From Dimorphilus gyrociliatus (lineage: Eukaryota; Annelida; Polychaeta; Dinophilidae), in contig CAJFCJ010000072.1 of NCBI GenBank assembly GCA_904063045.1, forward strand, positions 71,544 through 114,055: a DNA stretch of 42,512 nt, in the 5' to 3' direction. This document shows positions 1 to 10,200 of the stretch, piece by piece. Position 1 is the first letter of the stretch; every line of letters starts with the position of its first letter. The notes beneath the pieces are model-generated. The model was not told the origin of the DNA and did no database searches. It worked only from the letters and a program-made list of their open reading frames with translations. The position numbers were made by a program, and so were the translations under genes.

Positions 1-527
1 TCCTCAGCACACATATAAGTTCCATTTTGGCAGTTATTATTAGAACAAATCCAGTGTTGTTGCACAGAATTAATAGCTGGCAAAGCAATCTCATACAAAA
101 TGTTATGTTCAATATTACAAGGAATTTTTTGTGAACAATCTATTTTCATTATATTTTTTTAATTTTCAACAAATTTTATTTCACTAACCAACAATTTGAT
201 TTAAAAAGATGACAATTTTCTGGCAATTCATCACTTCTATCTTTACATTTGATGTGATTATTGCAAGTATGTGTACCTGATATACATTTCGTTTCATCAC
301 AGTGATGTTTGTCTTTTTGACAATAGGCTTTAATTTTTTTAATTAAATTTGATTTTGGTAAAAAAGCTTGTTGAAAAAAAAATTACTTAATGTTGAAGTG
401 ATAAGTTTTGTACAAAATTCATCTGATTTATCCATGCAGTTTACTTCTCCATTACAAACATATTCTGCTTTGAGACATTGCTTATTCGAGCAATGTCTTT
501 CAAATCCATTTGGGCAATTTTCCCATG
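1..527 (-). CDS. LDL receptor class A exons (3' part of receptor gene, runs off left edge)
   Basis: Three minus-strand exons of a multidomain receptor can be placed: about 387-527, 189-327 and 1-139. The first follows a TTTTAACAG acceptor and encodes a cysteine module ending in an acidic calcium-cage-like motif (MDKSDEFC). The second has the same pattern ending KDRSDELPENC. The third reads into another cysteine module (WICSNNNCQNGTYMC) cut by the window edge. The six-cysteine spacing and the D-x-S-D-E ending are the LDLa signature, a calcium-dependent extracellular ligand-binding module. Plausible GT-AG sites (donors GTAATT and GTTAGTG) keep the modules separate. The intron upstream holds a pure CT microsatellite. 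The exons continue the SRCR/lectin gene to the right; the C-terminus lies outside the window. Exact intron ends are inferred by eye. Confidence 0.7.
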
Positions 528-590
528 CTGTTAAAACAAAATAAAGAACTAATTTGTTTTTGTCTGGTTGTGTATAATTAAATTCTCTAT

Positions 591-596
<6 letters not shown>

Positions 597-661
<65 letters not shown>
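597..661. repeat. (CT)n microsatellite
   Basis: About 60 bp of uninterrupted CT dinucleotides lie in an intron of the receptor gene. On the minus strand it translates to an artefactual Arg-Glu run that should not be taken as protein. Confidence 0.95.
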
Positions 662-666
<5 letters not shown>

Positions 667-816
667 ATATATATTTAACAATATAATTAAATATATTAGT
701 ACCCAAGGTTTAAAATATCCCATATCTAAAATATATAGAAATGTTTAAGAAGGAAAAAGATGGTCAGCTAGTTTTAGCTAGCTGCTTCTGATTATATATA
801 TGTGTGTGTATATGTG

Positions 817-1165
817 CAGTGGTCATCAGAAACTTTGGCACTATCTGTCCATAGCATTTTTTGTCAAATTGAACCCAAAAATGTATCTTCCATAAATAAT
901 TATATATTTAAATACTGAGAAACTATTTTAATCAAAAGTCAATAATCGCTCCTTGGAAAATAACCTACATTCCTTATCTAAATGCAGATTTTATCAATAT
1001 CAGAGTTCTTTTCCAAAAAATTTTCTTTAATTGAGGCTGGAATCCATTGTATACTGGATCCTTCATGATATGCCATACACTTTCAATTGATGACATATCT
1101 GAAGCGTAGGGTATGCAAATTAGAATATTGAGTCCTGTTCTTTCAAAAAACAAGCAATTCAACAC
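817..1165 (-). mobile_element. Tc1/mariner-like transposase 3' remnant
   Basis: On the minus strand the frame near 1165-1030 reads LNILICIPYASDMSSIESVW, the degenerate form of the Tc1 block around the last catalytic aspartate (consensus PDLNPIE.W). Here the usual PDLNPIE is changed to SDMSSIE, so the element is dead. At the outer edge (817 onward) the plus strand begins CAGTGGTCATCAGAAACTTT, which has the look of a Tc1 terminal inverted repeat. No matching left TIR or full transposase is present; stops follow at 974. It lies in an intron of the receptor gene, between the single-LDLa exons and the double-LDLa exon. Confidence 0.7.
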
Positions 1166-1431
1166 TTTTGCCCTATGAAAAGCTGCCTAATCTTGTTGGA
1201 AGAGATAACTTGAAAGTAGTTTCTAAAGTTGAATTGTTGATTTTTCATATTAAGCAGATCAGAGATTACAAACATTGTTTCAAAAATTATGAAGAATAGC
1301 AACTATTATTTTTCGTACAAAAAGAGGGATTATAGGGAGAAAAAAGTCAATAAATCCAGGATTAAAGGGTTAAATATACACAAAAGAAAAATGATACATC
1401 CTATGCCAAAGGGTTTGATGACCATTGTATA

Positions 1432-1434
<3 letters not shown>

Positions 1435-1479
<45 letters not shown>

Positions 1480-1481
1480 CA
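1435..1481. repeat. (TA)n(TG)n microsatellite
   Basis: A TA dinucleotide run followed by TG repeats lies in the intron just downstream of the double-LDLa exon. It creates false Tyr-Ile ORFs on both strands. Confidence 0.9.
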
Positions 1482-1496
1482 TATTTCTATCTTTAC

Positions 1497-1763
1497 TGCA
1501 AAAAGTTTCATCAGCTCCATTATTACAGTCTTTCCTATGATTACAAACAAATTGATATGGAATTGTTTGATTTTCAAGACAGTTAAAAGTTTGCACTTGA
1601 ACACAATTTTGTTCATCTTCATTTAACAAACAGTGAGCAATGCCATCACAAACTAAATTTATATTAATGAAAATATCATGTTTATAACATAGGAACATTT
1701 GTGAAGATTGCCGAGTTATTGGCTGATTTACTGGATGTAAAATACTTCTTTTATTTACATCAT
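1497..1763 (-). CDS. Receptor exon with two LDLa modules
   Basis: This minus-strand exon encodes two consecutive LDL receptor class A modules. The first ends CDGIAHCLLNEDEQNC and the second ends CNHRKDCNNGADETFC; both carry the acidic calcium-binding end (D/N-x-x-DE). The exon appears to start after a TTTTGTCAG acceptor near 1763 and to end at a GTAAAG donor at 1491-1496, immediately after the last cysteine. It sits between the C-type lectin exons to the right and single-LDLa exons to the left, so transcript order is SRCR, lectin, LDLa. LDLa arrays bind ligands outside the cell. No transmembrane segment is visible within the window. Confidence 0.72.
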
Positions 1764-1794
1764 CTGACAAAACCAATTGGATTTTTAATAGAAA

Positions 1795-2306
1795 CAACTT
1801 AAAAAATATTTCTCCTGACAGGCTTCCTTTTGGCAAATAAATCCTTGAAACTTCTGTGTACAACTCGTTCGCTTGTAATCTAGTTTATGACTTTTAATGA
1901 TTATAGAACAATTGAATATTCTCATATTTCTTGTTTTTTTATTGTGACAGTTGTCTTTTGAATAAATGTACTCTTGAGGATATTTCAAAAATTTTGAAGT
2001 TACTTTAACATCTCTGTTCATCTTTGATTTTATAGTGCCTGGAACTGAATAAATAACAAAAGTAACAAGCTTTAAATATCAATGAAAATAATATAAATAG
2101 GTTACCTGTTGGAATGTATGAGAATTTAAATAAGTGATTAATTCTTAAATGATTGAAGAATTGAAGAGTTGAATGGAATGCTAAATCTATTAAATGAAAC
2201 TGTTTTCTAGAACAGTAGTTTTCTGCTTCAGCAAATGTAAAAGATTTATTCTGTTCAACTAATAAATAACAATTTCCATGAACATTTAAATCTTCTTTAT
2301 CACATT
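1795..2306 (-). CDS. C-type lectin-like domain split over two exons
   Basis: Two minus-strand exons, about 2306-2106 and 2044-1795, together look like one C-type lectin-like domain. The first starts after CTTTGCAG and carries the opening CDKEDLNVHGNCYLLVEQNK and the AEAENYC helix block. The second carries the closing cysteines in TSCTQKFQGFICQKEAC, matching the canonical fICE ending. A 61-nt intron (2045-2105, GTAACC...TTCAG) separates them. The usual WND/WIG core is not clearly conserved, so calcium-dependent sugar binding cannot be assumed. The 3' end of the second exon is approximate: the coding sequence seems to leave at a GTTGTTTC donor near 1794. The domain lies between SRCR-like and LDLa modules. 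Confidence 0.65.
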
Positions 2307-2465
2307 CTGCAAAGACAAAAACATAAGCAAAAGTAATTTGACAAACAACCAAACTCTCATTATTCTTCACTAAACTGTTTGTTAAATTTGATTTTGAACA
2401 TTTCAAACAGATTTGATTTAGAGAATGTGTTAATCTTAAAGGAAAAGAATGCTCTTCCCTTTCAC

Positions 2466-2837
2466 CAAAAATCATAATTTTTATTCCTTTCCATTCCTTA
2501 TAACTACTGTAATTATGATTTTTCTTAATGCACTCTCTAATATCATTAATGGATCCAATACAATTTTTTTCAATTATAGGATACGAGAATAATACATTTA
2601 ACATGTCATTTTGAAGTAAAAAAAGGAAAAGATTTTCCTGAAAAATAAAGGTTCCCATTGAAAATCCAAAATATTGACACCACATTTGAGCAAGACTATT
2701 GTTAATATCTCTTATTGGATAATAGTAAAATACATTTTGAACAGAATATTGAATGATCCCTCTGAATTCCTTTTCATTTCTACTATTATTTTGGTGAATT
2801 GAATCATTTGGATATTTAAATAATCGAAATTCAAAGT
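2466..2837 (-). CDS. SRCR-like exon of receptor gene
   Basis: The exon runs from a CTATTTAG acceptor (exon base 2837) to a GTGAAAGG donor (exon end 2466). It encodes FEFRLFKYPND at its start, then SLAQMWCQYFGFSMG, which fits the SRCR core (A.vvC..LGf), and later EKNCIGSINDIRECI, which fits the conserved C.G.e..l..C block. SRCR domains are secreted or cell-surface ligand-binding modules found in scavenger receptors. The domain is very divergent, so the assignment rests on cysteine pattern and neighbouring repeats of the same pattern rather than on overall similarity. A partial sequence downstream of the donor (2320-2460) reads open but is probably intron. Confidence 0.6.
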
Positions 2838-2908
2838 CTAAATAGAGGTTATTTTAATAAAAAAAAAGTAATGTGATTTTTTTCTCCTCATTTTCCTAAA
2901 TTCTCTAC

Positions 2909-3348
2909 CTGGAACATTTTCAGTCTCTTCACAAGCAACATAAAACATTTGTGCATTATACAGATTTTGCATGAATTTACATCCCAAGCTGTACATATTG
3001 CTATTGCTTGTACAATTTTGAAGGAAGATATTTAATTTTTCTGTTGTACTAAATATACTTCTTTGACACAAATGATTCTGCAAAACAAAAATTCTCCATG
3101 AGACTTTTTGTCAAGTAATGACAAAAATATAACCTGATTTTCAACTGTCTTGTAGGCCTGATGTTGAAGGGATTTCCCATATAATTTGCAAATATGTTTA
3201 CCCATTTGATAATAACTGTCTGGTGATACAGAAAGTGGTAGATATCCATAGGTTTTAGAATAGATCACAAGTGTATAATAGGGATATTTTATAACATTGA
3301 ATGGTACAGTTTCAGAAATATATTTAGAAACAGGAAGAAACTTTATAT
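2909..3348 (-). CDS. SRCR-like module split over two exons
   Basis: Exons 3348-3134 and 3077-2909 on the minus strand appear to encode one SRCR-like module. The first contains GKHICKLYGKSL, equivalent to the VVC..LGY core. The second contains QNCTSNSNMYSLGCKFM and ends YVACEETENVP, as in the C-terminal half of SRCR domains. The joining intron (3078-3133) starts GTTATATT and ends TTTTGCAG. Donor GTAGAG follows the second exon at 2908. These boundaries are read by eye. The module is followed by another SRCR-like exon at 2837-2466, so the gene has at least two or three such repeats. Confidence 0.55.
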
Positions 3349-3410
3349 CTTGAATTATAAGAATGGCAACTTATTAGTAATAAATTATTGAAAAAATATT
3401 TAAATACAAC

Positions 3411-4265
3411 CTCTCATTTCATCAAAACTGCAAAAAACAGCAGAAGAATTTTCAACAAAATCAATTTGCAATCCTTCTCCATTAAAATACACTGGATTTT
3501 TCATCAAATTTTTATTAGAATTGATTTGATATGAAAACATAAAAAATTCAGATTGTGCACAAATTGATGATTTATAATTTGCAGTAGTGTATATTGAATA
3601 CATATGATTGAAATCTCTATAAAATGCATAGAATGGTCCCTGTAGATTTTTTGCTATTGTAAAAATATCTGTAATTGATGATGATTGTCACCATTATCAT
3701 CAATTTTCATTAGTGTTCTTTATTTATTGAATTTCTTACAGTTTTTTTTAAAACATTTCAAACAATTGCTTTGGGGAATTTTAACATTTAATACTTTTGA
3801 ACTACTATTTTGAATAGAAAATTTTATAGGTTATTGTTGATTTTGACAAATAGCTAGTATTGATTTATTGTTTTACTTACATTTCACAGCATGGAGAGAA
3901 TTTTTGTAGAATTACTGACCTTGTTACTAAATTACATAAAAAATTTGCATATAGTAATTTAAATATTTAGCACTTTTTTCTATATAAAAACCATTAAAAT
4001 CTTGACATTCTTCAATGATATAATGTAGACTATCATAATTGAAATATTTACATAGGGCATATTCATTGTGAAATCTACCACATGCATGACTTTGAACTGA
4101 ATATCTTTGTTTATCTACTGAAGAAGTAAATACTACTCTTCCAAAACTATATGTATTTGTATCTTTTATAATTTCAAATTGAACACTTCCATTTTCATAG
4201 CTATAACCTATTGATGGTTTAAATGAGAAATTGTTCAGTATAGAAAACAACAAAAGATAATTCAT
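3411..4265 (-). CDS. N-terminal SRCR-like exons of receptor gene
   Basis: Two minus-strand exons are visible: about 4265-3974 and 3668-3411. The first opens with a hydrophobic stretch (MNYLLLFSILNNFSF) that could be a signal peptide or read-through of an upstream intron. It then has NGSVQFEI and YALCKYFNYDS, resembling the start and the VVC..LGY core of an SRCR domain. The second begins after an ATTACAG acceptor and carries a cysteine near its middle and FVENSSAVFCSFDEM at its end, which looks like the opening of a further repeat. If 4265 is the true start, this is the 5' end of the gene that runs leftward to position 1. The degree of divergence keeps the call tentative. Confidence 0.45.
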
Positions 4266-4494
4266 TGTTTTTTGAGTATTTGAAAAAGAAAGCAGTTAAA
4301 TAGACATTAAAAATAAATTTGTTGTTTATAGTACCAATTATTTCATGTCCATTTATGTAATTAGATAGATTTTTATGGTAGCTAATATCATTATTATTGC
4401 TAATAAAAAAACAATCAGTTCATTTTTCTTTCTATTCTATCCTTAAATAGTCCTACTCACTTATACCTAATTATTCTTCAGATGAACAAAATGT

Positions 4495-4580
4495 CTTTAA
4501 AATCTAACTTGAGAGTTGGAGTTAAAACTTCAAATTGAAGACTTCCATTATCATAGTAAATGCTCTCTGATTTCATTTAG
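4495..4580 (-). pseudogene. Stray SRCR-like exon fragment
   Basis: On the minus strand this short segment reads YYDNGSLQFEVL, clearly similar to YSENGSVQFEI-type sequence at about 4215-4170 in the neighbouring exon (YENGSVQFEIIKD). It therefore looks like a duplicated copy of the first SRCR half. The frame runs into a stop soon after, and no matching second half lies to the left before 4265. It could be a lost exon of the same gene or of a tandem paralogue. Confidence 0.45.
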
Positions 4581-4611
4581 GTAATTAGACAGACATTTTA
4601 TAGTTTTATAT

Positions 4612-4860
4612 TTACTTTTTATAATCATTCATTTGTAGAGTGTGAGAAGAGGATTGTAGTCCTTGACAAATCGTTATAAACCCATATCCCATATGTTCAT
4701 TATCAGATAAATTAACAGTTATAATTGAAGAACAATGTTTAAATGTTTCACCAAGATATTTTCCCCACTCATTATTTAGGTTACAAGAACCTAAATTTAT
4801 AATTTGTAATGTTTTACTACAAGATTTTAGTCCTATGCAAAGTTTTGTAAATCCATTCAA
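4612..4860 (-). pseudogene. Leucine-rich-repeat fragment (ribonuclease-inhibitor type)
   Basis: The minus-strand frame contains about two and a half LRRs of the RNI-like type: LKSCSKTLQIINLGSCNLNN, then FKHCSSIITVNLSDNEHMG, then GLQSSSHTLQ. The L-x-x-L-x-L-x-x-C/N pattern and about 28-residue spacing fit LRR_RI repeats as in NLR-type and Ran-GAP-like proteins. The fragment is bordered upstream (right, from about 4854) by a copy of a dispersed repeat shared with 34.7 and 35.9 kb. Downstream the frame ends in a stop within 15 residues. It is probably a broken piece of a larger LRR gene; no other LRR exon is seen in the window. Confidence 0.6.
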
Positions 4861-4920
4861 TTAACCTTCCTAAATGTTGAACCTTGTAACATCCTGTTAC
4901 TAAACATAAATATAAACTAG
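4854..4920 (+). repeat. Fragment of dispersed LTR-like repeat
   Basis: About 65 bp, starting ATTCAATTAACCTTCC and continuing through TGTAACATCCTGTTAC, match 34730-34797 in the same orientation and 35885-35952 inverted with only a few substitutions. Similarity ends shortly after 4917. The rest of 4920-5390 is AT-rich sequence in which I see no gene. Confidence 0.8.
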
Positions 4921-5384
4921 ACAGCTGAATTAAGTGTTAGACAGAAGAACATGGAAATACTATTGTCATTAATTTAAATTTCAAAATCAGTTTATTAAAA
5001 GAACAACAATATTTCACTCAAAGAATATTCAAATACTTAGTTTAAGTGAATGAACATTTTTTATAACAAATTTGATAGTTGAAAAAAAAAAATGATATTT
5101 AATTGAGTTTGATCTAAGCCTAAGGACCTTTACACAAAAATGACAAAGATTTCGAAACATTTTTCAATACTCATTATGGAATAAAAAGGTAGAAATAGTC
5201 TAAAAGAAGAGACTATTTCATAGCATATTGTATATATAGTTCAATTGCTCAGTCATACTGGTAAAGCTGGAAAGTATCTCTTGTAATTTTTATAAATCTA
5301 ATTCTACTGCAGAATTCACTACAGACACTTTTTATAAATGAAATAAATTATAGAAATGACTATATTGAGATTAATAACACTGGG

Positions 5385-5606
5385 TGATCACCTGTGGATT
5401 TATCTCCTACTTATTTATATATTGCATTTGTTCATTACAATGGTAATCAAGAATTGAAGAATCCACAGAATTTTCAGGGTACCTTAGCTCGAAATGAAAT
5501 TCTAAAACTTCAATTTGCCCCAGATCGACAAAAAAGAGCCATTCAAGAATCATTTGACAATTTCTATGGACCTGAAAATAATCCAAAAGCTTGTTTTCTA
5601 TCTTAA
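5385..5606 (+). CDS. Unrecognised possible exon
   Basis: About 70 codons are open from just after a TGA at 5376 to a TAA at 5604. The translation (VDLSPTYLYIAFVHYNGNQE, then LARNEILKLQFAPD further on) has balanced, protein-like composition in contrast to its low-complexity flanks. I do not recognise a family. It may be an exon of a plus-strand gene together with 5863-6129, or a remnant. No splice sites were assigned. The antisense frame is also open, so coding strand is not certain. Confidence 0.3.
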
Positions 5607-5856
5607 AATGAATGACCAAGTCTATGACAAATTTTAAAGAATCCAGAATAGAATAAAATCTTCACTTGCATATTTAACTTTTCCATTCTGCAATTTACTA
5701 GATAGTTTTCTTTTTTGCAGAGAAATAAGGTAAAAGAGTATTAACTATAGTCAATCAATTATTTCTTTATCATAAACTCAAGAATGTGAACCAGACTTTA
5801 CAACTTAAAAGTTTTCAAATGTTGGAGCTAGCACTGAATCATTTTGAATTATAACT

Positions 5857-6129
5857 ACAAGAGTGTTTACAGCTCCTATGAGTGCAACTGACTTTGTTGA
5901 ACTTTCTATGATATCAACATCTGCTGAAAGTTATTTTGAAGTAAATGGTGAAGTAAAATTTAGGTTGATAAACTATATGAGTGGTATAAAAAAGAATGAA
6001 CTAGCCAATAGAATAACCTTAATAAAAATGAAAGAAGATGATACACGCAGTGTAAAATTTAAAGTACTCATTGATCAAAGTATGATGAGACCATCTCTTG
6101 TCATTTTTGCACTACCTTATAAAATATAA
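5857..6129 (+). CDS. Unrecognised possible exon
   Basis: The plus-strand frame reads VFTAPMSATDFVELSMISTS, then EVNGEVKFRLINYMSG, and ends FALPYKI before TAA at 6127-6129. The alternating hydrophobic pattern suggests a beta-rich extracellular domain, but no specific family is recognised. It lies 155 bp from the end of the retrotransposon LTR at 6284. It could share a gene with 5385-5606, the continuation having been interrupted by the insertion. This is inference. Confidence 0.3.
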   Translation, partial: TRVFTAPMSATDFVELSMISTSAESYFEVNGEVKFRLINYMSGIKKNELANRITLIKMKEDDTRSVKFKVLIDQSMMRPSLVIFALPYKI

Positions 6130-6283
6130 CTTTTAGTCAGTTTCATAGATGCTTTCTTCAAATACAAAAAATGTCTATCAAGAGATAATCAAGTTTTTGT
6201 TTGTGCAATATTTCCATTTTTCCTGATAAATCTATATCTTCTAATGAAGGACAGTGTACAATTATTTAGTATTAATCATAGAC

Positions 6284-7222
6284 TGTACTTTGTTGTATTG
6301 TAATTGTAGGAATTTCTGGTTCGTCACAACTGTAATCGTCCTTTCCAATCATTTACCAACTTGCCAAAGTACTGGTCCAAATAGAACCTTTAAAGTTCGT
6401 CCACAAATAGTCTAACAAAGGCAATTTCGGTAGAAATTGATTAACAAAACACCAGTATTTCGTCCAAAGAATATGTATTGAGTAAAATGAGCTTCTAGTT
6501 CTAAACAAGCTAGTTTAAACAACTAGCTGACGGTTAGAAAACTGAACTATCAACTGTTAATTTCGTAGGGTTTATATACTCTTTTAAGGGTTGATAGTTC
6601 ACAAATTTCAATGTTCACAAAAACAAAAGTAACATTTGAAGACAAAGAAAAGTTCTAAATATGGTCATGTTTTTATTGTTTTCCTCTTCTAAATAATAGT
6701 TGAATTTCGAAGGTTGGAGAGTTGCATAAGATGTAACAATTTTAGTAGGACAAGTCCAACAATCAAGAAAACATGTAGATTGTATATTTGACCGTTTTTA
6801 TATTCTACCTTAATAATGATATTCAATTGATTGAGTTAGTAAATTTAGCATCAGCATATAAGGAGGAAGTATATCTGATTAATGCATGTTAAAAAGAACA
6901 GTATTGTGTATACAATACTGTTGAATAGTGAATATAATCTAACCTTAGAATTTAAGCATAATTGATAATTAATTGAACTAGTTTTAGTTCGAAATCATAA
7001 ATTTATGGATTAATAAATTGTAATATTAATGCTAGGTTGCAAATAGCAAATATTCTTTATATAATTCAATAGGTTTTATTACTGCATAATGTGTATGCAC
7101 TGCCCTATGCGAAACTAGGTCACTACTGCTTATCTTTATCAGTGCTATCTGCATAGTACAATACTGGTTCAATACTACTTCTCTATTGTAGAATATAGCT
7201 GACGAATGTATGTGTACAAACA
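6284..7222 (-). repeat. 3' LTR of minus-strand retrotransposon
   Basis: The LTR is 939 bp, beginning TGTTTGTACACATAC on the minus strand (7222) and ending CAACAAAGTACA (6284). It has the same length and nearly the same sequence as the LTR at 21794-22732. It carries a TATA element (TATATAAA on the minus strand near 6571-6578) flanked by an 11-bp inverted repeat, and AATAAA near its start. TG...CA ends are typical for LTRs. Confidence 0.93.
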
Positions 7223-7233
7223 TCCCACTCCTT
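7223..7233 (-). promoter_or_regulatory. Polypurine tract
   Basis: On the minus strand AAAGGAGTGGGA directly precedes the LTR start TGTTTG. It is the expected priming site for plus-strand DNA synthesis and overlaps the end of the Env reading frame by about one codon. Confidence 0.8.
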
Positions 7234-10200
7234 TAAGACCTTGCTTCCATGAAAGGTCTAGGACTTGTGACAATTATGTTATCACCACTTTTTCTGAACA
7301 TAGGATAATTTTGCAGTTCTATTTCTTCTGATTCAGCTGTTGGAGCTGAAGGTAATCTTTTTGTTTTTGTCAGTAGTTTAGACAGTCTGGTAAATTGAAC
7401 TCTTTTCAGTTTTTTCTTCCAAATAAAGTAGATGAAGAATCCAATTCCAATCAAGAGTATAATTGGCAGAAGTGTGTCTATTAGTATTTTGAAAGGTTTT
7501 CTTATCCATGAAGAAAATAGATGTTGTGTTGGTGACAAGGCTGCATCAATTCCTAAATCATTTGCAAAGTTAATATGCTCTCTATGCTTAGTCAAAGTAT
7601 CCTGTATGTATTCCAAAACTTGTTGTATCTGATAATGTTTCCTGCCCACATCTTCTTTTATACCTAGTTGTAATAATTCTGTGAGTCTGACAACTTCTAG
7701 TTTTGGTTCTTCAATTTGACTGTTGATTTTCATTCTGATTGATTGTGCTGCTGCTGTTTGGAACCTGCACCCTTTCCTTGTATAATAGATAAATGTCTTC
7801 TTGCCAGAATGTATGGCATATTGATTTTGTTCTGCATCCAAAGGATTTTTCTTGATCTTGAAGAGATGCTGAGTTTGGTCACATGTACCATATCTTATGT
7901 CTTCTTTTGTGATGTGGTAAGCATGATGAAGTATTGGATCAATTGAGAATAGGAGATCTTTATATTTGATCAGAAATTCTTTTGAACATAATCCATTTTT
8001 TGTTATAATTGTTGTGTCACAAACTACTTGAACAGTTTTTAATTCTGTACATGTATTGAGGGTTGTTAGATCTCCTAACCATGTACTATGGGTTCCATGT
8101 TTAGATCCAAGTATTGTTGGTAGTTGAGGTGATAGTGGTGTAAGTAGGGCTATCATCTTGTTTCTCATGATAAATTCTTTGCATAAAAGTTGTGAAACTT
8201 GTTTAAAAACTGTTTTTAAATTTTGAAAATTTTTGTCAATATTGTTTAGTAGTGCAGCTGTTCTTATAGCATCTTTTATATTTATTTGGTGTGATTCTGG
8301 AATCTCTATGTTTTCTAATTGTTTCCTCTTCCATTTGTGATTTATTGGTTTTCTTTGTAAAAGTGTATATTTGCCATTTTCTGTATGAATTTGAAATTGT
8401 GTATCTTTTGGGCTTTGATACCAAATGTTCATGTTTGGGAGTGGGTTGAAAGTAACTGGTTTTTTTTCCAATTCAAAATCTTGTGATCTGACTAGTCTGG
8501 CAGGTTTTAGCTTTGTTGTTTTCAGCATTTTTAGTATGTATTTGTTGTGAATATCCCAGATGTCTGGAGAAATAATTTCTTTGACAAACCAAGTCCTCAC
8601 TAATGGTGTTGCATGATTTTTTATCAGCATATGGTAGGTTTTGTCACCATCTCTATACCAATCATTATATGTTAAAATATCTTGTATTTCTGTGACATTG
8701 GCCTTTCTTAGTGATGATTTCTTTCCAATATATTTCTCCAATCTATTAACTTCTTTATTTGAAATGATCTTGTATTTTGTATCCTCTATTATTTTATTGT
8801 CAGCATAATTAGAATTTGTAAGATCAGTTCTAAGTAAGTCATATTCTTTCTGGGGTACCAATACTCTGGTACCAGGACCACCATATCCTTTGATATATCT
8901 GTCTTGGTAAGGTAAATCCATTATTGCATAGTTGGGGCAGGAAAAATATCCTCCAAGTTTTAGACATTCCACATTATGGGAAACTATTTTCCATGGTGAA
9001 ACATGGCCTAGAAGACTTTGGCCTTTTTCTGGATTAAATATAATGATTGAATCCAAAGTTCTACAAAATTTTTGTTTAATAGAACAGTCTTCTAAATATT
9101 CCAAATTTGTGGTTATTTTATCTTGACTTGGATTCCAATAAGCCTTGCCAATTTGAAGGATTGTTGTAAATTCTTCCACCACTGTGGTTCTTGGCCATTT
9201 GTAATTTGGTCCTTTGTTTTCATTATACATAAGAAGTTTGCCTTTTTCAATTAGGTTTTGTCCATTTAAGGTTTTGTGTGTGTATAGCATTGTTCTGCAT
9301 TGTTTTTCACTTAAGGCAAGTGTTTGTTTTTCAATTCTGTGTTTCTTTGCTCCAAAAAAGTAATGAGTGTAGAAATTGATTCTTCTTTTCACTAAACACT
9401 TGACAGCTTGAATTGCCAAATTGTCAGCTTTAATTTCATAGATGTTAGCTACAATTTTGATCATTTGTTTAGTTTCAAAGGTACATACTGGTTCATCTGC
9501 TAAATCAAATGATTGGTGTACTTGTTGTCCTTGACAAAACTGTACTGATGGTAGCATTCTTACAGTTATGTTTGCTTTTGTTATGGATACATTTGCTTGG
9601 ACCAAGTTTAAACAGCATATTGCTAACAGTGTATAAATTATTGATCCTCTGATAGGAAGCATTCCACCATTTGTTTGGTGTTTCCTTACTGTCACTGTGT
9701 TAACTGTTATAGGTTGTTTGTTAGCTAGTCTTAGTCTACTAGCATGATAGAATTTTCTTTTATCTGCCAATATTTGTAATTCATACAAACATTTTGTAGT
9801 ATCTGTAGCAGTTACAAGATATGGTCCACTCCATTTGCTTGTATTTATTCTGTTCATTCCTTGACCAATGTTTTCATTTCTTATGTGTACCCAATCACCA
9901 ATTTTGTAAGTTGGAGGTTTTCTTGTAATAGCTCTATTAACTCTATCTCTATATTCCTTCTTTTTTAGAACAGATTTGCAAAGTGCTGTTGCTCTAATTT
10001 CTTCAAGTTCATGTTTTCTATCAAATAAGAATTTTGTTGTTGGTTCTAATCTTGGAACTTCCATTAACAGGTCTAAAACATTTCTATTCTTCAATCCAAA
10101 TAATATTTCATGTGGGGTTTTGCCAGTGCTTCCAACTGGAATTTGATTTAAACATGTCTGAATTAATGGTAACTGTCTTGTCCAATCTGTTAATTGTTCC

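Noticed and set aside
343-723. Arg-Glu repeat protein on the minus strand
   Set aside because: Product of the CT microsatellite in an intron; only the LDLa exon part is real.
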